From contig NZ_JAFBCL010000001.1 in assembly GCF_016907655.1 (NCBI RefSeq), positions 3,692,001 to 3,756,000 on the forward strand: 64,000 nt of DNA. Reading direction: 5' to 3'. Below are positions 25,159-33,664 of the stretch, piece after piece (position 1 is the stretch's first letter; the number at the start of each line of letters is the position of its first letter). A program made the translations under genes and the position numbers. This DNA comes from Saccharothrix algeriensis (GTDB lineage: Bacteria; Actinomycetota; Actinomycetes; Mycobacteriales; Pseudonocardiaceae). The notes beneath the pieces were generated by a model that saw nothing but the letters and a program-made list of their open reading frames with translations, was not told where the DNA came from and made no database searches.

Positions 25159-26079
25159 GTGAACCCGGTGCGCTCGTTGATCCTCGCCGCCGCGGGCAGC
25201 GACGCGGTGCGGCGGGTCGTGTCCACCGCGCCGGTCACCCGCCGGGTGGCGCGCCGCTTCGTCGCCGGCGAGACGCTCGCGGAAGCCCTCGACAGGACCG
25301 GGGACCTGGTCGAGCACGGCCTGCGGGTCACCCTCGGCCACCTGGGCGGGGCCGCCGCCGACCGGCGGACCGCCGAGCGGACCGTGCAGACCCACCTGGC
25401 GCTGCTGGACCAGCTGCACGACTCCGGCCTGGCCGGCGACGCCGAGGTGAGCCTCCGGCTCTCCGCCGTCGGCCAGGCCCTCGACGAGCGCCTGGCGCTG
25501 GACAGCGCGACCCGCATCTGCGCCGCCGCCGAGCAGGGCGGCACGACGGTCACGCTGGACATGGAGGACCACACCACCACCGACTCCACGCTGCGCGTGC
25601 TGGCCGAGCTGCACCGCGCGTGGCCGTCGACGGGCGTGGCGCTCCAGGCGCGCCTGCGCCGGACGCCGGCCGACTGCCGCGCCCTGGCCGGTCACCGCGT
25701 GCGGCTGTGCAAGGGCGCGTACGCCGAGCCCGCGTCCGTGGCGTTCACCGACCCGCACGAGGTCGACCTGAACTACGTGCGCTGCGCCAACGCCCTGCTG
25801 GCCGGCCCCGGCTACCCGATGTTCGCCACGCACGACCCGAGGCTCATCGGCATCGTCGCCGAGCGGGCCCGCTGGCACGACCGGGCGCCGGAGGGCTTCG
25901 AGTTCCAGCTGCTGCTCGGCGCCCGCCCCGCCGAGCAGACCCGCCTCGCGGCGGAGGGGCACGTCGTCCGGGTGTACGCGCCCCACGGCGAGCAGTGGTA
26001 CGGGTACCTGACGCGCCGGCTGGCCGAACGCCCGGCCGACGCGGCGCTCTTCCTGCGTTCGCTGGTCAGCCGTTCCTGA
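25159..26079 (+). CDS. Proline dehydrogenase
   Basis: This 306-residue monofunctional proline dehydrogenase oxidises L-proline to pyrroline-5-carboxylate using FAD. The beta-alpha barrel shows VSLRLSAVGQ, VTLDMEDHT, ALQARLRRTPAD, RLCKGAYAEP, FATHDPRL and FEFQLLLGAR. The C-terminal YAPHGEQWYGYLTRRLAERP provides the proline-contacting Tyr and Arg pair (RRLAER). The GTG at 25159 follows a GGGAGGGA; a TTG at 25153 is an alternative. With proC downstream it forms an opposed proline oxidation/synthesis pair, and no partner P5C dehydrogenase is in view. Confidence 0.93.
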   Translation: MNPVRSLILAAAGSDAVRRVVSTAPVTRRVARRFVAGETLAEALDRTGDLVEHGLRVTLGHLGGAAADRRTAERTVQTHLALLDQLHDSGLAGDAEVSLRLSAVGQALDERLALDSATRICAAAEQGGTTVTLDMEDHTTTDSTLRVLAELHRAWPSTGVALQARLRRTPADCRALAGHRVRLCKGAYAEPASVAFTDPHEVDLNYVRCANALLAGPGYPMFATHDPRLIGIVAERARWHDRAPEGFEFQLLLGARPAEQTRLAAEGHVVRVYAPHGEQWYGYLTRRLAERPADAALFLRSLVSRS

Positions 26080-26087
26080 GGAGCCCC

Positions 26088-26894
26088 GTGTCGTTCTCGC
26101 TAGCCAGTGCCGTGCGCCCGCTCGGCGACGGCACGTACACCGCGTCCCTGCCCGCCGAGTGGACCATCGGCCCCAAGCCCCACGGCGGCTTCCTGCTGGC
26201 CCTGGCGGCGCGGGCGGCGGTCGGCACGGCGGCGGCGGCCCTGCCCGCCGTGGAGGGCCTGGCCCCGCTGGCGGTGAGCGCGCAGTTCCTGCGCGCGCCC
26301 GAGGTCGGGCCCGTGCTGCTGCGCACGGAGATCCGCAAGGTGGGCCGGACGGCGACGGTCGTGTCGTCCGTGCTGGAGCAGCGGGGCCGCGGCTGCGTCG
26401 AGTCGGTCGTCACGGTGGGCCGGCTGCCGCCCCAGGCGCCGGACTACGCGGACCTGCCCGACGTGCCGGCCGCGCCGCCGCCGGACGCCGTGGACCTGGC
26501 CACGCTGGGCGCGGGCGGGATCTACAAGCTGGGCCGGGTGTGCGACGTGCGGCTGGACCGGGCGGGCGCGGGGTTCCTGACCGGGCGCACCGGCGACCCG
26601 CTGGCGCTGACCCTGTGGGTGCGGCCGGCGGGCGAGCGCCCGGACCCGTACTTCGCGCTGGTGGCCGGCGACGTCTCCATGCCGGTGACGTTCAACCTCG
26701 GCCGGTTCGGCTGGTCGCCGACGGTCCAGCTGACGGCCCTGCTGCGGGCCGAGCCGGCGCCGGGGTGGCTGCGGGTGCGGGTGTCGTGCAGCGCGGTGCA
26801 CGGCCAGTGGTTCGACGAGGACGCCGTGGTGCTCGACGCGGCGGGCCGGCTGGTCTGCCAGGCCCGGCAGCTCGCCCTGACCCCGGCCGGCTGA
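26088..26894 (+). CDS. Thioesterase-family protein (double hot-dog, TesB-like)
   Basis: The 268-residue protein matches the actinobacterial acyl-CoA thioesterase family with two hot-dog halves. The first half has EWTIGPKPHGGFLLALAARA and AVSAQFLRAPEVGPV. The second has LALTLWVRPAGERPDP, VTFNLGRFGWSPTVQLT and RVRVSCSAVHGQWFDED. It probably hydrolyses an acyl-CoA, but the substrate is unknown. The GTG at 26088 lies 9 bp past the proline dehydrogenase stop and follows GAGGAG, so the two are probably co-transcribed. Confidence 0.85.
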   Translation: MSFSLASAVRPLGDGTYTASLPAEWTIGPKPHGGFLLALAARAAVGTAAAALPAVEGLAPLAVSAQFLRAPEVGPVLLRTEIRKVGRTATVVSSVLEQRGRGCVESVVTVGRLPPQAPDYADLPDVPAAPPPDAVDLATLGAGGIYKLGRVCDVRLDRAGAGFLTGRTGDPLALTLWVRPAGERPDPYFALVAGDVSMPVTFNLGRFGWSPTVQLTALLRAEPAPGWLRVRVSCSAVHGQWFDEDAVVLDAAGRLVCQARQLALTPAG

Positions 26895-27006
26895 ACCCGC
26901 CCCGGTCCCCGGCCCGCCCGGTCCCCGCCCCGGCCCGTCCGGTCGGCCGGGACCGGGTGGGGTATCGCGTGGCTGCCGAACGGCCGAGGGTGGCAGGCTT
27001 GGCCGC

Positions 27007-27816
27007 ATGACGACGATCGCGGTGTTGGGCGCCGGCAAGATCGGGGAGGCGCTGCTGTCCGGCCTCCTCCGGGGCGGCCGGTCGGCGGGGGAGCTGCTGT
27101 TCACCGAGCGGCACCCGGGCCGGGTGGCCGAGTTGACCGAGCGGTACGGGGTCGAGGGGGTGGACGTCGGGGACGCCGCCCGCCGCGCCGACGTGCTCGT
27201 CGTGGCGGTCAAGCCCCAGGACATCGAGCCGCTGCTGGACGAGCTGGCCCCCGCGGTCAAGCCGGGCGCGCTGGTCGTGTCGCTGTGCGCGGGCCTGCCG
27301 ACGAGCCTCTACGAGCGCCGCCTGCCCGAGGGCACCCCGGTCGTCCGGGTCATGCCCAACACCCCGATGGTGGTCGGCGAGGCGATGAGCGCGATCTCCG
27401 CCGGCCGGCACGCGGGTCCCGGGCACCTGAGCCTGGTCGAGGAGCTGCTGCGGACGGTGGGCAAGGTGGCCCGCGTCCCGGAGGGCCAGCAGGACGCCGT
27501 CACGGCCCTGTCCGGCTCCGGCCCCGCCTACTTCTTCTACCTGGTCGAGGCCATGATCGACGCGGGCATCCTGCTGGGCATCCCGCGCGACCTGTCGGCC
27601 CGGCTGATCGTCCAGTCCGCCATCGGGGCCGCCCGGATGCTCGACCGGGACGAGCACCCGGTCATCCTCCGCGAGGCGGTCACCTCGCCCGCCGGCACGA
27701 CCATCATGGCCATCCGCGAGCTGGAGCGGCACGGCGTCCGGGCGGCGCTGCTGGCGGCCATCGAGGCCGCTCGGGACCGGTCGGCCGAGCTGGGGCGGGC
27801 CCACGAGGAGGGCTGA
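27007..27816 (+). CDS. proC: Pyrroline-5-carboxylate reductase ProC
   Basis: This cytosolic enzyme catalyses the last step of proline synthesis, reducing pyrroline-5-carboxylate with NAD(P)H. The 269-residue protein has the Rossmann loop VLGAGKIGEALLSGLL at the N-terminus. VAVKPQDIEPLL, VVRVMPNTPMVVGEAM and the active-site GSGPAYFFYLVEAM follow. The signature EAVTSPAGTTIMAIRELE is near the C-terminus. Length is typical. A GC-rich gap of about 110 bp precedes it. It stands in the same place as Rv0500, ahead of the small excisionase-like HTH gene. Confidence 0.96.
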   Translation: MTTIAVLGAGKIGEALLSGLLRGGRSAGELLFTERHPGRVAELTERYGVEGVDVGDAARRADVLVVAVKPQDIEPLLDELAPAVKPGALVVSLCAGLPTSLYERRLPEGTPVVRVMPNTPMVVGEAMSAISAGRHAGPGHLSLVEELLRTVGKVARVPEGQQDAVTALSGSGPAYFFYLVEAMIDAGILLGIPRDLSARLIVQSAIGAARMLDRDEHPVILREAVTSPAGTTIMAIRELERHGVRAALLAAIEAARDRSAELGRAHEEG

Positions 27817-27936
27817 TCCCGCCATTGGCCGTCGCACCAGCACCACCTGTCCCGTTACCCTCGGAGGAGCACGTGCGTGTCGAACCGTCGGTGGGGAAGC
27901 CGACGGCACGACGCGTGTCGAAGGACGCGGTGATCC

Positions 27937-28146
27937 ATGCCGGAGGACAACGATCGAGCACCCCTGGTCCAGGTCAAGTTCCTGACCGTCGCCGAGGTGG
28001 CGCTGGTGATGCGTGTGTCGAAGATGACGGTGTACCGACTGGTGCACTCGGGCGAGCTGACCGCCGTGCGCGTCGGCAAGTCGTTCCGGGTGCCCGAGAA
28101 GGCCGTGCACGAGTACCTGCGGAACGCCTACTTCGACGCCGGGTGA
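27937..28146 (+). CDS. Excisionase-like helix-turn-helix DNA-binding protein
   Basis: This 69-residue MerR/Xis-type winged-helix protein reads FLTVAEVALVMRVSKMTVYR (helix-turn-helix), then LVHSGELTAVRVGKSFRVPEKAVHEYL (wing and helix). It corresponds to the small HTH protein after proC in mycobacteria (Rv0500A) and relatives. No prophage or integrase is nearby, so the excisionase label describes the fold and not a role in excision. It is distinct from BldC at 57 kb, which has the same general fold. The small gene for the basic 33-residue protein follows. Confidence 0.9.
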   Translation: MPEDNDRAPLVQVKFLTVAEVALVMRVSKMTVYRLVHSGELTAVRVGKSFRVPEKAVHEYLRNAYFDAG

Positions 28147-28269
28147 GGGCGGGCGCGGGCCGCCGGGTAAACTCACAGGCCGTTCGTGCCTGGTGTCGGC
28201 GCGCCCTACCTGACGGGTGTCTCCACCGGCGCGTGGAGACCACCAACGTCTAGTGAGTGAGGACCCCGC

Positions 28270-28371
28270 ATGGGCTCGGTCATCAAGAAGCGCCGCAAGC
28301 GCATGTCGAAGAAGAAGCACCGCAAGCTGCTGCGCAAGACGCGGGTGCAGCGTCGCAAGCGCGGCAAGTAA
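28270..28371 (+). CDS. AURKAIP1/COX24-domain (bTHX-like) ribosomal small protein
   Basis: Only 33 residues, it starts [19 protein letters not shown] and ends RRKRGK, with more than half Lys/Arg. This matches the actinobacterial AURKAIP1/COX24-domain protein (Rv0500B type), shown in mycobacterial ribosome structures as a small-subunit protein and sometimes named bS22. The ATG at 28270 and TAA at 28369 are followed by a strong terminator. Its place between the excisionase-like gene and the galE-like gene is conserved. Short genes of this kind are easily missed in annotation. Confidence 0.9.
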   Translation: MGSVIKKRRKRMSKKKHRKLLRKTRVQRRKRGK

Positions 28372-28387
28372 ACCCGGCGGGTTTCCC

Positions 28388-28423
28388 GGTGCCGGCCCCC
28401 CGCGCCCGCGGGGGGCCGGCACC
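28388..28423 (+). terminator. Hairpin terminator after the 33-residue gene
   Basis: GGTGCCGGCCCCCCGC at 28388-28403 pairs perfectly with 28408-28423 around a 4-nt loop, 16 bp after the TAA. A short CTTCC tract follows. Confidence 0.75.
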
Positions 28424-28519
28424 GTCTTCCGGGGCCCCGGTCCGGGCGCGCGGCGCTCGCGCCCCCGCTCCGCCGGGTAGCATCCAGGTCGTCGCACGCA
28501 CCGCCCGGCATGGAGTCGC

Positions 28520-29557
28520 ATGGCGCCCAGGGTCGTCCTCGTCACCGGTTGCAGCCGCTACCTCGGCGGCAACCTCGCCGCGCGGTTCGCCGCGGACCCG
28601 GGCGTCGAGCGGGTGCTCGGCGTGGACACCGAGCCGCCCTCGCGCGACCTGCTGCGCCGGATGGGCCGCGCCGAGTTCGTGCGCGCCGACATCCGCAACC
28701 CGCTCATCGCCAAGGTCATCGCCACCGCGCGGGTCGACACGGTCGTGCACGCGTCGCTGACCGCGAACCCGGCCGGTCCGACCGGGCGCACGGCGATGAA
28801 GGAGATGAACGTCATCGGCACCATGCAGCTGCTGGCGGCGTGCCAGAAGTCGCCGCACGTGCGCAAGCTGGTGGTGAAGTCGACCAGCGCCGTGTACGGG
28901 TCGTCCTCGCGCGACCCGGGCGTGTTCACCGAGGACATGGGCCCCAAGGACCTGCCCTCCAGCGGCTACGCCAAGGACGCCGTCGAGGTCGAGGGCTACG
29001 TGCGGGGCTTCGCGCGCCGCCGCCCGGACGTGGCCGTGACGGCGCTGCGGTTCACCAACTTCATCGGCCCGCGCATCGACACCGTGCTGACCAGGTACTT
29101 CGCCCTGCCGGTGGTGCCGACGGTCATGGGCTACGACGCGCGCGTGCAGCTGCTGCACTCGGAGGACGCGCTGGCCGTGCTGGAGCGCGCCACCCTGCAC
29201 GACCTGCCCGGCGTGTTCAACGTCGGCGGCGACGGGGTACTCCTGCTCTCGCAGGCGATCCGCCGCGCGGGCAAGCTGCCGCTGCCGGTGCCCAGCGCGG
29301 CCGTGCCCACCGTGGGCAGGCTGTTCCGCAGCGCGCGGCTGGTGGACTTCTCGCCGGACCAGATGCGGTTCCTGAACTGGGGCCGCGTGGTCGACACCGG
29401 CCTGCTCAAGCGGGAGTTCGGCTTCACGCCGCGGTGGACGACGCAGCAGGCGTTCGACGACTACGTGAACGGGCGCGGGATGCGCCCCCTGATCGACCCG
29501 GAGCTGGTGGCCTCGGTCGAGCGCGGTGTGCTCGGCGTGGCGGCCCGGTTCCGGTGA
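28520..29557 (+). CDS. NAD-dependent epimerase/dehydratase (GalE2/Rv0501-like)
   Basis: This 345-residue extended-SDR-like protein has the nucleotide loop VTGCSRYLGGNLAARF at the N-terminus, GVDTEPPS after the second strand and HASLTANPAGP. VKSTSAVYGSSSRDPG supplies the Ser/Thr. The usual YxxxK is not present; the region reads SSGYAKDAVEVEGYVRG, which I recall in this actinobacterial subgroup. A canonical sugar epimerase activity is therefore doubtful. The gene is followed 20 bp later by an acyltransferase, as in the Rv0501-Rv0502 pair. Confidence 0.85.
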   Translation: MAPRVVLVTGCSRYLGGNLAARFAADPGVERVLGVDTEPPSRDLLRRMGRAEFVRADIRNPLIAKVIATARVDTVVHASLTANPAGPTGRTAMKEMNVIGTMQLLAACQKSPHVRKLVVKSTSAVYGSSSRDPGVFTEDMGPKDLPSSGYAKDAVEVEGYVRGFARRRPDVAVTALRFTNFIGPRIDTVLTRYFALPVVPTVMGYDARVQLLHSEDALAVLERATLHDLPGVFNVGGDGVLLLSQAIRRAGKLPLPVPSAAVPTVGRLFRSARLVDFSPDQMRFLNWGRVVDTGLLKREFGFTPRWTTQQAFDDYVNGRGMRPLIDPELVASVERGVLGVAARFR

Positions 29558-29577
29558 GACGCGCCGAGGAGGTGGAC

Positions 29578-30717
29578 GTGGCAGAGGAGGCGCGGGTCAT
29601 CCCGCTGCGCGCCCGGGACCGGGACGCGTCCCGACGACCCGTCGCGCCCGTGCCGGCGGAGCCCGGCCCCGAGGCTCCCGACGCCGCCGGACCCACCGAG
29701 CCCGGCACCGCCCAACCCGGTGCCGCCGAGCCCGCCGACCCCGGTGCCGCCCAGTCCGGTGCCGCCCAGTCCGGTGCCGCCCAGTCCGGTGACCCCGCCG
29801 CCACCGACCCCACCGCCGAGCCCGGCGGTCCGGGGTCCCGCGCCGGGGAGCCCGGTGCGGCGGAGGAGCGGCCCGCGGACTGGGAGCGCGGCCTGGCCCG
29901 GCTGCTGGCCTTCGCCCGCCGCCGCCTCCGGGGCGACTACGAGGTCGACGAGTTCGGCTTCGACCCCGACCTCACCGACCACCTCCTGCTGCCGCCGCTG
30001 AAGCCGCTGTACGAGAAGTGGTTCCGGGTGGAGGCCATCGGGCTGCACAACGTGCCCGCCGAGGGCGGCGCGCTGATCGTGGCCAACCACTCGGGCACGC
30101 TGCCGCTGGACGCCACCATGACCGCCTACGCCGTGCGGGCGGAGCACCCGGCCCACCGGCACCTGCGGATGCTCGGCGCGGACCTGGTGTTCAAGACGCC
30201 CGTGCTGGGCGCGCTGGCCCGCAAGTCGGGCCAGACGCTGGCCTGCACCCCCGACGCCGAGCGCCTGCTGCGCTCCGGCGAGCTGGTGGGCGTGTGGCCG
30301 GAGGGCTTCAAGGGCATCGGCAAGCCGTTCAAGGACCGCTACAAGCTCCAGCGCTTCGGGCGCGGCGGCTTCGTGTCGGCGGCGCTGGACACCGGCGTGC
30401 CGATCATCCCCTGCTCGATCGTGGGCGCGGAGGAGATCTACCCGAAGATCGGCGACCTGAAGGCGCTGGCCAGGCTGTTCGGCTTCCCCTACTTCCCGGT
30501 GACGCCGTTCTTCCCGCTGCTCGGCCCGCTGGGCGCCGTCCCGCTGCCGTCGAAGTGGTACATCGAGTTCGGCGAGCCCATCCGCACCGCCGGGTACGGC
30601 GAGCACGCGGCGGACGACCCGATGCTGGTGTTCAACCTGACCGACCAGGTCCGCGAGACCATCCAGCAGACCCTGTACCGGCTGCTGACCCAGCGCCGGA
30701 ACGTGTTCCTGGGCTGA
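29578..30717 (+). CDS. Lysophospholipid acyltransferase family protein
   Basis: The 379-residue protein has a variable N-terminal arm of about 95 residues rich in Pro/Ala/Glu, including the tandem AQSGAAQSGAAQSG. A PlsC-like domain follows. Catalytic motif I is NHSGTLPLDATM and motif III is VWPEGFKGIGKPFKDRYKLQ, replacing the commoner FPEG. VPIIPCSIVGAEEIYP follows. It probably acylates a glycerolipid at the inner membrane face; the acceptor is unknown. The GTG at 29578 is preceded by GAGGAGG. A GTG at 29572 is the alternative. Confidence 0.85.
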   Translation: MAEEARVIPLRARDRDASRRPVAPVPAEPGPEAPDAAGPTEPGTAQPGAAEPADPGAAQSGAAQSGAAQSGDPAATDPTAEPGGPGSRAGEPGAAEERPADWERGLARLLAFARRRLRGDYEVDEFGFDPDLTDHLLLPPLKPLYEKWFRVEAIGLHNVPAEGGALIVANHSGTLPLDATMTAYAVRAEHPAHRHLRMLGADLVFKTPVLGALARKSGQTLACTPDAERLLRSGELVGVWPEGFKGIGKPFKDRYKLQRFGRGGFVSAALDTGVPIIPCSIVGAEEIYPKIGDLKALARLFGFPYFPVTPFFPLLGPLGAVPLPSKWYIEFGEPIRTAGYGEHAADDPMLVFNLTDQVRETIQQTLYRLLTQRRNVFLG

Positions 30718-30742
30718 TCGCCGCGCGCCGGCCCGGCCCCGC

Positions 30743-31636
30743 TCAGGCCCGCCGCCGGTACGCCACCCCGGCCGCTATCGCCCCCGCCACCGCGCCCGCG
30801 CCGAGCACCGACGGCACGCCGATCCGGGCCGCCTTGCGCCCGGTGCGGAAGTCGCGGATCTCCCAGCCGCGCTTGCGGGCCGTGTCGCGCAGCCCCGAGT
30901 CCGGGTTGACGGCCACCGCGGTGCCCACCACCGACAGCATCGGCACGTCGTTCACCGAGTCCGAGTAGGCGGTGCAGCGCCGCAGGTCGAGGCCCTCCTT
31001 GGCGGCCAGCGCCCGCACCGCGTGCGCCTTGGCGCGGCCGTGTAGCAGGTCGCCGACGAGCTTGCCGGTGTAGACGCCGTTCTCGCTCTCCGACACCGTG
31101 CCCAGCGCGCCGGTCAGCCCCAGCCGGCGGGCGATGATCCGGGCCAGCTCGACCGGGGTCGCGGTGACCAGCCACACGCGCTGGCCCGCGTCGAGGTGCA
31201 TCTGCGCGAGCGCCTGCGTGCCGGTCCAGATCTTGTCGGCCATCAGCTCGTCGTAGATCTCCTCGCCGAGCGCGACCAGCTCCGACACCGACCGGCCCGC
31301 CACGAACGACAGCGCCTGCTCGCGGGACGCCTTGACGCTCTGCGGGTCCTCCCGGCCGCCGACCCGGAACTTGATCTGCTGCCAGGCGAACCCCGCCAGG
31401 TCGGAGTTGCGGAAGTACTTGCGGGCGGCCAGGCCCCGCGCGAAGTGGAAGATCGACGCGCCCATCATCATCGTGTTGTCCACGTCGAAGAACGCGGCGG
31501 CGGTCAGGTCGGTGGGCGCGCCCGGCGACGGTTCGAGCGCGGGCGTGGCCAGCGCGGCTTCGGCCGAGGCCGCACCGGCCAGTTCGGCGAGCCTCTCGCG
31601 CTCGGCCGAGCCCTGCACCACACGCCTTCTCACCAC
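30743..31636 (-). CDS. HAD-IB family phosphatase (SerB1-like) with C-terminal membrane helix
   Basis: The 297-residue HAD hydrolase has motif [14 protein letters not shown], motif [12 protein letters not shown], and motif III/IV in the segment from [13 protein letters not shown] to [13 protein letters not shown] large alpha-helical cap of the IB subclass lies between them ([16 protein letters not shown]). The C-terminus ends with a hydrophobic helix ([17 protein letters not shown]) and RRRA. Members are annotated as phosphoserine phosphatases or lysolipid phosphatases; its position next to the acyltransferase would suit a lipid substrate. The GTG pair at 31631-31636 follows GGGAGG. It is convergent with the acyltransferase, as in Rv0502-Rv0505c. 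Confidence 0.87.
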   Translation of the reverse strand: MVRRRVVQGSAERERLAELAGAASAEAALATPALEPSPGAPTDLTAAAFFDVDNTMMMGASIFHFARGLAARKYFRNSDLAGFAWQQIKFRVGGREDPQSVKASREQALSFVAGRSVSELVALGEEIYDELMADKIWTGTQALAQMHLDAGQRVWLVTATPVELARIIARRLGLTGALGTVSESENGVYTGKLVGDLLHGRAKAHAVRALAAKEGLDLRRCTAYSDSVNDVPMLSVVGTAVAVNPDSGLRDTARKRGWEIRDFRTGRKAARIGVPSVLGAGAVAGAIAAGVAYRRRA

Positions 31637-31674
31637 GTCAGCGCCTCCCGCGTCCGATGGGGACAGGGTAGCGA

Positions 31675-32757
31675 TCAGCCGGTGAGGCCGGGCAGCGGCA
31701 GCGAGGGCAGGGTGATCGTCGGCAGCCGGACGGGCGGGGTCGTGGCGCCGCTCGACGGCGGGGGCGGCGGGGGCGACGACGGGGGCGGCGGGCCCGGTGT
31801 CGTGCCGCCCGTGGGCGGCGCCTGCGCCGGGGCGGTCGTCGTGGCCGGGGCGCCGCCGGTGGGCTCGGTGGCCGCCGGCGGGACCGGCGGGGCGGTGGCG
31901 GGCGTGCCGGGCTGCGCCGACGGCGGGGCGGCGCAGTCGCCCTCGGCCGGCAGCGGGCCGATCTCGTCGGCCCGGCCCGGCGCCGCGGTGGCGCACGGGG
32001 GGCGGGCGGCGAGGTCGGCGGCGCGCCGCGCGACGCGGGCCAGCAGGTCGAGCGACCGGTCGGCGCGGGCGGCGGCCGCGGCGGGCAGCCTGCCGTGAAG
32101 ATCACCCAGCCGGGTGGTCTGGGAGGTCGCCCAGTCGCGCAGCGCGCCGAGCGTGAGCCGGTCCGCGCCCGACCCGCGCGCGGCCAGCGCGCGGGAACCG
32201 GCCGCGGCGTCGGCGTCGAAGTCGGCCAGCGCCGTGAGGTAGCCGCCCAGCGGGCCGCCGCCGGAGTCGCGGTAGCGGTCGACCAGGGTCTCCAGCTCGG
32301 CGACGCGGGCCGCGGCGAACTCCAGGCGCTTGTACCCCTTGGACTCCTCGTCGAAGGTCAGGCCCAGCGAGGCCGACTCGGCGGTGCGCTTGACGCCGTA
32401 CAGCGCGTCGCCCGGCAGCGCGTCGCGCGACAGCAGGACGCTCATCCCCGCGAGCGAGAGCACCAGGCACAGCGCCGCGACGAGGGCCACCGCCAGCCTG
32501 CCGCGCGCACCGCCGCGCGGTGGCCGCCGGTCGGCCGCGGGACCCGGCGGCGGGCTCGCGCCGAGCACCCGCTCCCGCATCCGCGCCCTGGCCGCCTCGT
32601 CCGGGCCGCTCGTCGCTGCGGCTTCCCGCAGCAGCGCGACGACCGCCAGCTCGTCGGCGAACTCCGGGTCGGCGTCCCCGGGCAGCGCGTCGACGGCGCG
32701 GGCGAACCGCTCGCGCTGCCTGCGACGCCCTAGCGGCGTGATCCCTCTGCCCACCAT
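31675..32757 (-). CDS. DUF5667 membrane protein, probable regulator of the adjacent sigma factor
   Basis: The 360-residue protein has a cytoplasmic N-terminal helical region ([20 protein letters not shown] and a second helix). One transmembrane helix follows ([20 protein letters not shown]). The extracytoplasmic DUF5667 domain ([35 protein letters not shown]) ends in a Pro-rich tail. It sits directly downstream of a BldN-type sigma gene. That is the position of the membrane anti-sigma factor RsbN in Streptomyces, so an anti-sigma role is a reasonable inference. No zinc-binding HxxxCxxC is visible. Confidence 0.75.
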   Translation of the reverse strand: MVGRGITPLGRRRQRERFARAVDALPGDADPEFADELAVVALLREAAATSGPDEAARARMRERVLGASPPPGPAADRRPPRGGARGRLAVALVAALCLVLSLAGMSVLLSRDALPGDALYGVKRTAESASLGLTFDEESKGYKRLEFAAARVAELETLVDRYRDSGGGPLGGYLTALADFDADAAAGSRALAARGSGADRLTLGALRDWATSQTTRLGDLHGRLPAAAAARADRSLDLLARVARRAADLAARPPCATAAPGRADEIGPLPAEGDCAAPPSAQPGTPATAPPVPPAATEPTGGAPATTTAPAQAPPTGGTTPGPPPPSSPPPPPPSSGATTPPVRLPTITLPSLPLPGLTG

Positions 32758-32839
32758 CCCGCACCGACTCGTGGAGCTCCTGCCCGGACAACGACCCCGG
32801 GCGCGCCCGGGTTACGCGGGCGCGACGGCGCGCCGGCGG

Positions 32840-33493
32840 TCACCGCAGCCAGTTCGGCAGCAGTTGGGCCAGCCGTCGCACCGCCCGGTGCTGCAGCGCC
32901 TTGACGGCGCCCTCGTTGCGCCCCATCTTCGCGGCCGTCTCGGCGACGGACAAGCCCTGGATGAACCGGAGGGTGATGCATTCCCGCTGGTCGTCACCCA
33001 GTTGGGAGACGCAGCGGAGGAGTTCGGCGTTGGCCGCGCCGGTCAGCACCTCCTGCTCCGGACCGCTGGTGACCTCGCGGCTGTCCGCCGGCTCGGCCGT
33101 GGTGACCTCCAGCCGGTAGCGGCTGGACTTGACGTGGTCGAAGACGATGTTGCGGGCGATCGTGACGAACCACGCGCCGACGTCGCGGCCCTGGTAGCTG
33201 ATGGACCCGATGCTGCGCAGCGCGCGCAGGAAGGTCTCGCTGGTGACGTCCTCGGCCAGCGTCCGGTCGCCCACGCGGAGCAGCACGTACCGGTACACCA
33301 CGGCCACGTACCGGTCGTACAGCGCGCCGAACGCGTCCGAGTCGCCCGACTGGGCGGCGCGGACGAGGTCCCACGGCTCTTCCGCCGCGTCGGTTCCCAC
33401 GCTCTCGATCGTGCTGGACCGCCCTCCAGTGCTCCACACCGACCGGAGCCTCCGGTTGATCCCGATGGTGCTCTCGCGCGCCCTGGCGCTCAT
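32840..33493 (-). CDS. ECF RNA polymerase sigma factor, BldN-like
   Basis: The 217-residue group 4 sigma factor has region 2 in FGALYDRYVAVVYRYVLLRV, DRTLAEDVTSETFLRALR and VGAWFVTIARNIVFDHVK. Region 4 is in LRCVSQLGDDQRECITLRF, IQGLSVAETAAKMGRNEGAV and KALQHRAVRRL. A 40-residue N-terminal extension precedes region 2, as in BldN. Together with the DUF5667 gene and the nearby glutaredoxin, rex and hemA genes, this reproduces the bldN neighbourhood of Streptomyces, where BldN drives chaplin and rodlin genes in aerial growth. Targets here are unknown. The ATG start is at 33491-33493. Confidence 0.88.
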   Translation of the reverse strand: MSARARESTIGINRRLRSVWSTGGRSSTIESVGTDAAEEPWDLVRAAQSGDSDAFGALYDRYVAVVYRYVLLRVGDRTLAEDVTSETFLRALRSIGSISYQGRDVGAWFVTIARNIVFDHVKSSRYRLEVTTAEPADSREVTSGPEQEVLTGAANAELLRCVSQLGDDQRECITLRFIQGLSVAETAAKMGRNEGAVKALQHRAVRRLAQLLPNWLR

Positions 33494-33542
33494 CGGCTCG
33501 CGACACCTCCACAGAGTCGCCGTCCGGGCAGCATACGTGTTG

Positions 33543-33556
33543 TTACTCCGTAGTAG
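33543..33556 (-). promoter_or_regulatory. Imperfect BldD-box-like palindrome upstream of the sigma factor gene
   Basis: TTAC-N6-GTAG at 33543-33556 lies 50 bp ahead of the sigma gene and matches the BldD consensus TNAC-N6-GTNA at all but one defined position. Streptomyces bldN is a BldD target, which makes the site plausible. A single near match is weak evidence. Confidence 0.3.
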
Positions 33557-33664
33557 GTAGCGGTCGACGGGGTCGTGTCCGCGACGCGCTCGGCGGCGCT
33601 GGGTGACGCCGCTCGCACGTGACAGACTGCCCAGAGGTCCGTTGTCGTCCACCAGGAGGTCGAG

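Noticed and set aside
27937..28146. Excisionase label taken as evidence of a mobile element
   Set aside because: There is no integrase, attachment-site repeat or phage gene nearby. The gene sits in a conserved chromosomal position after proC.
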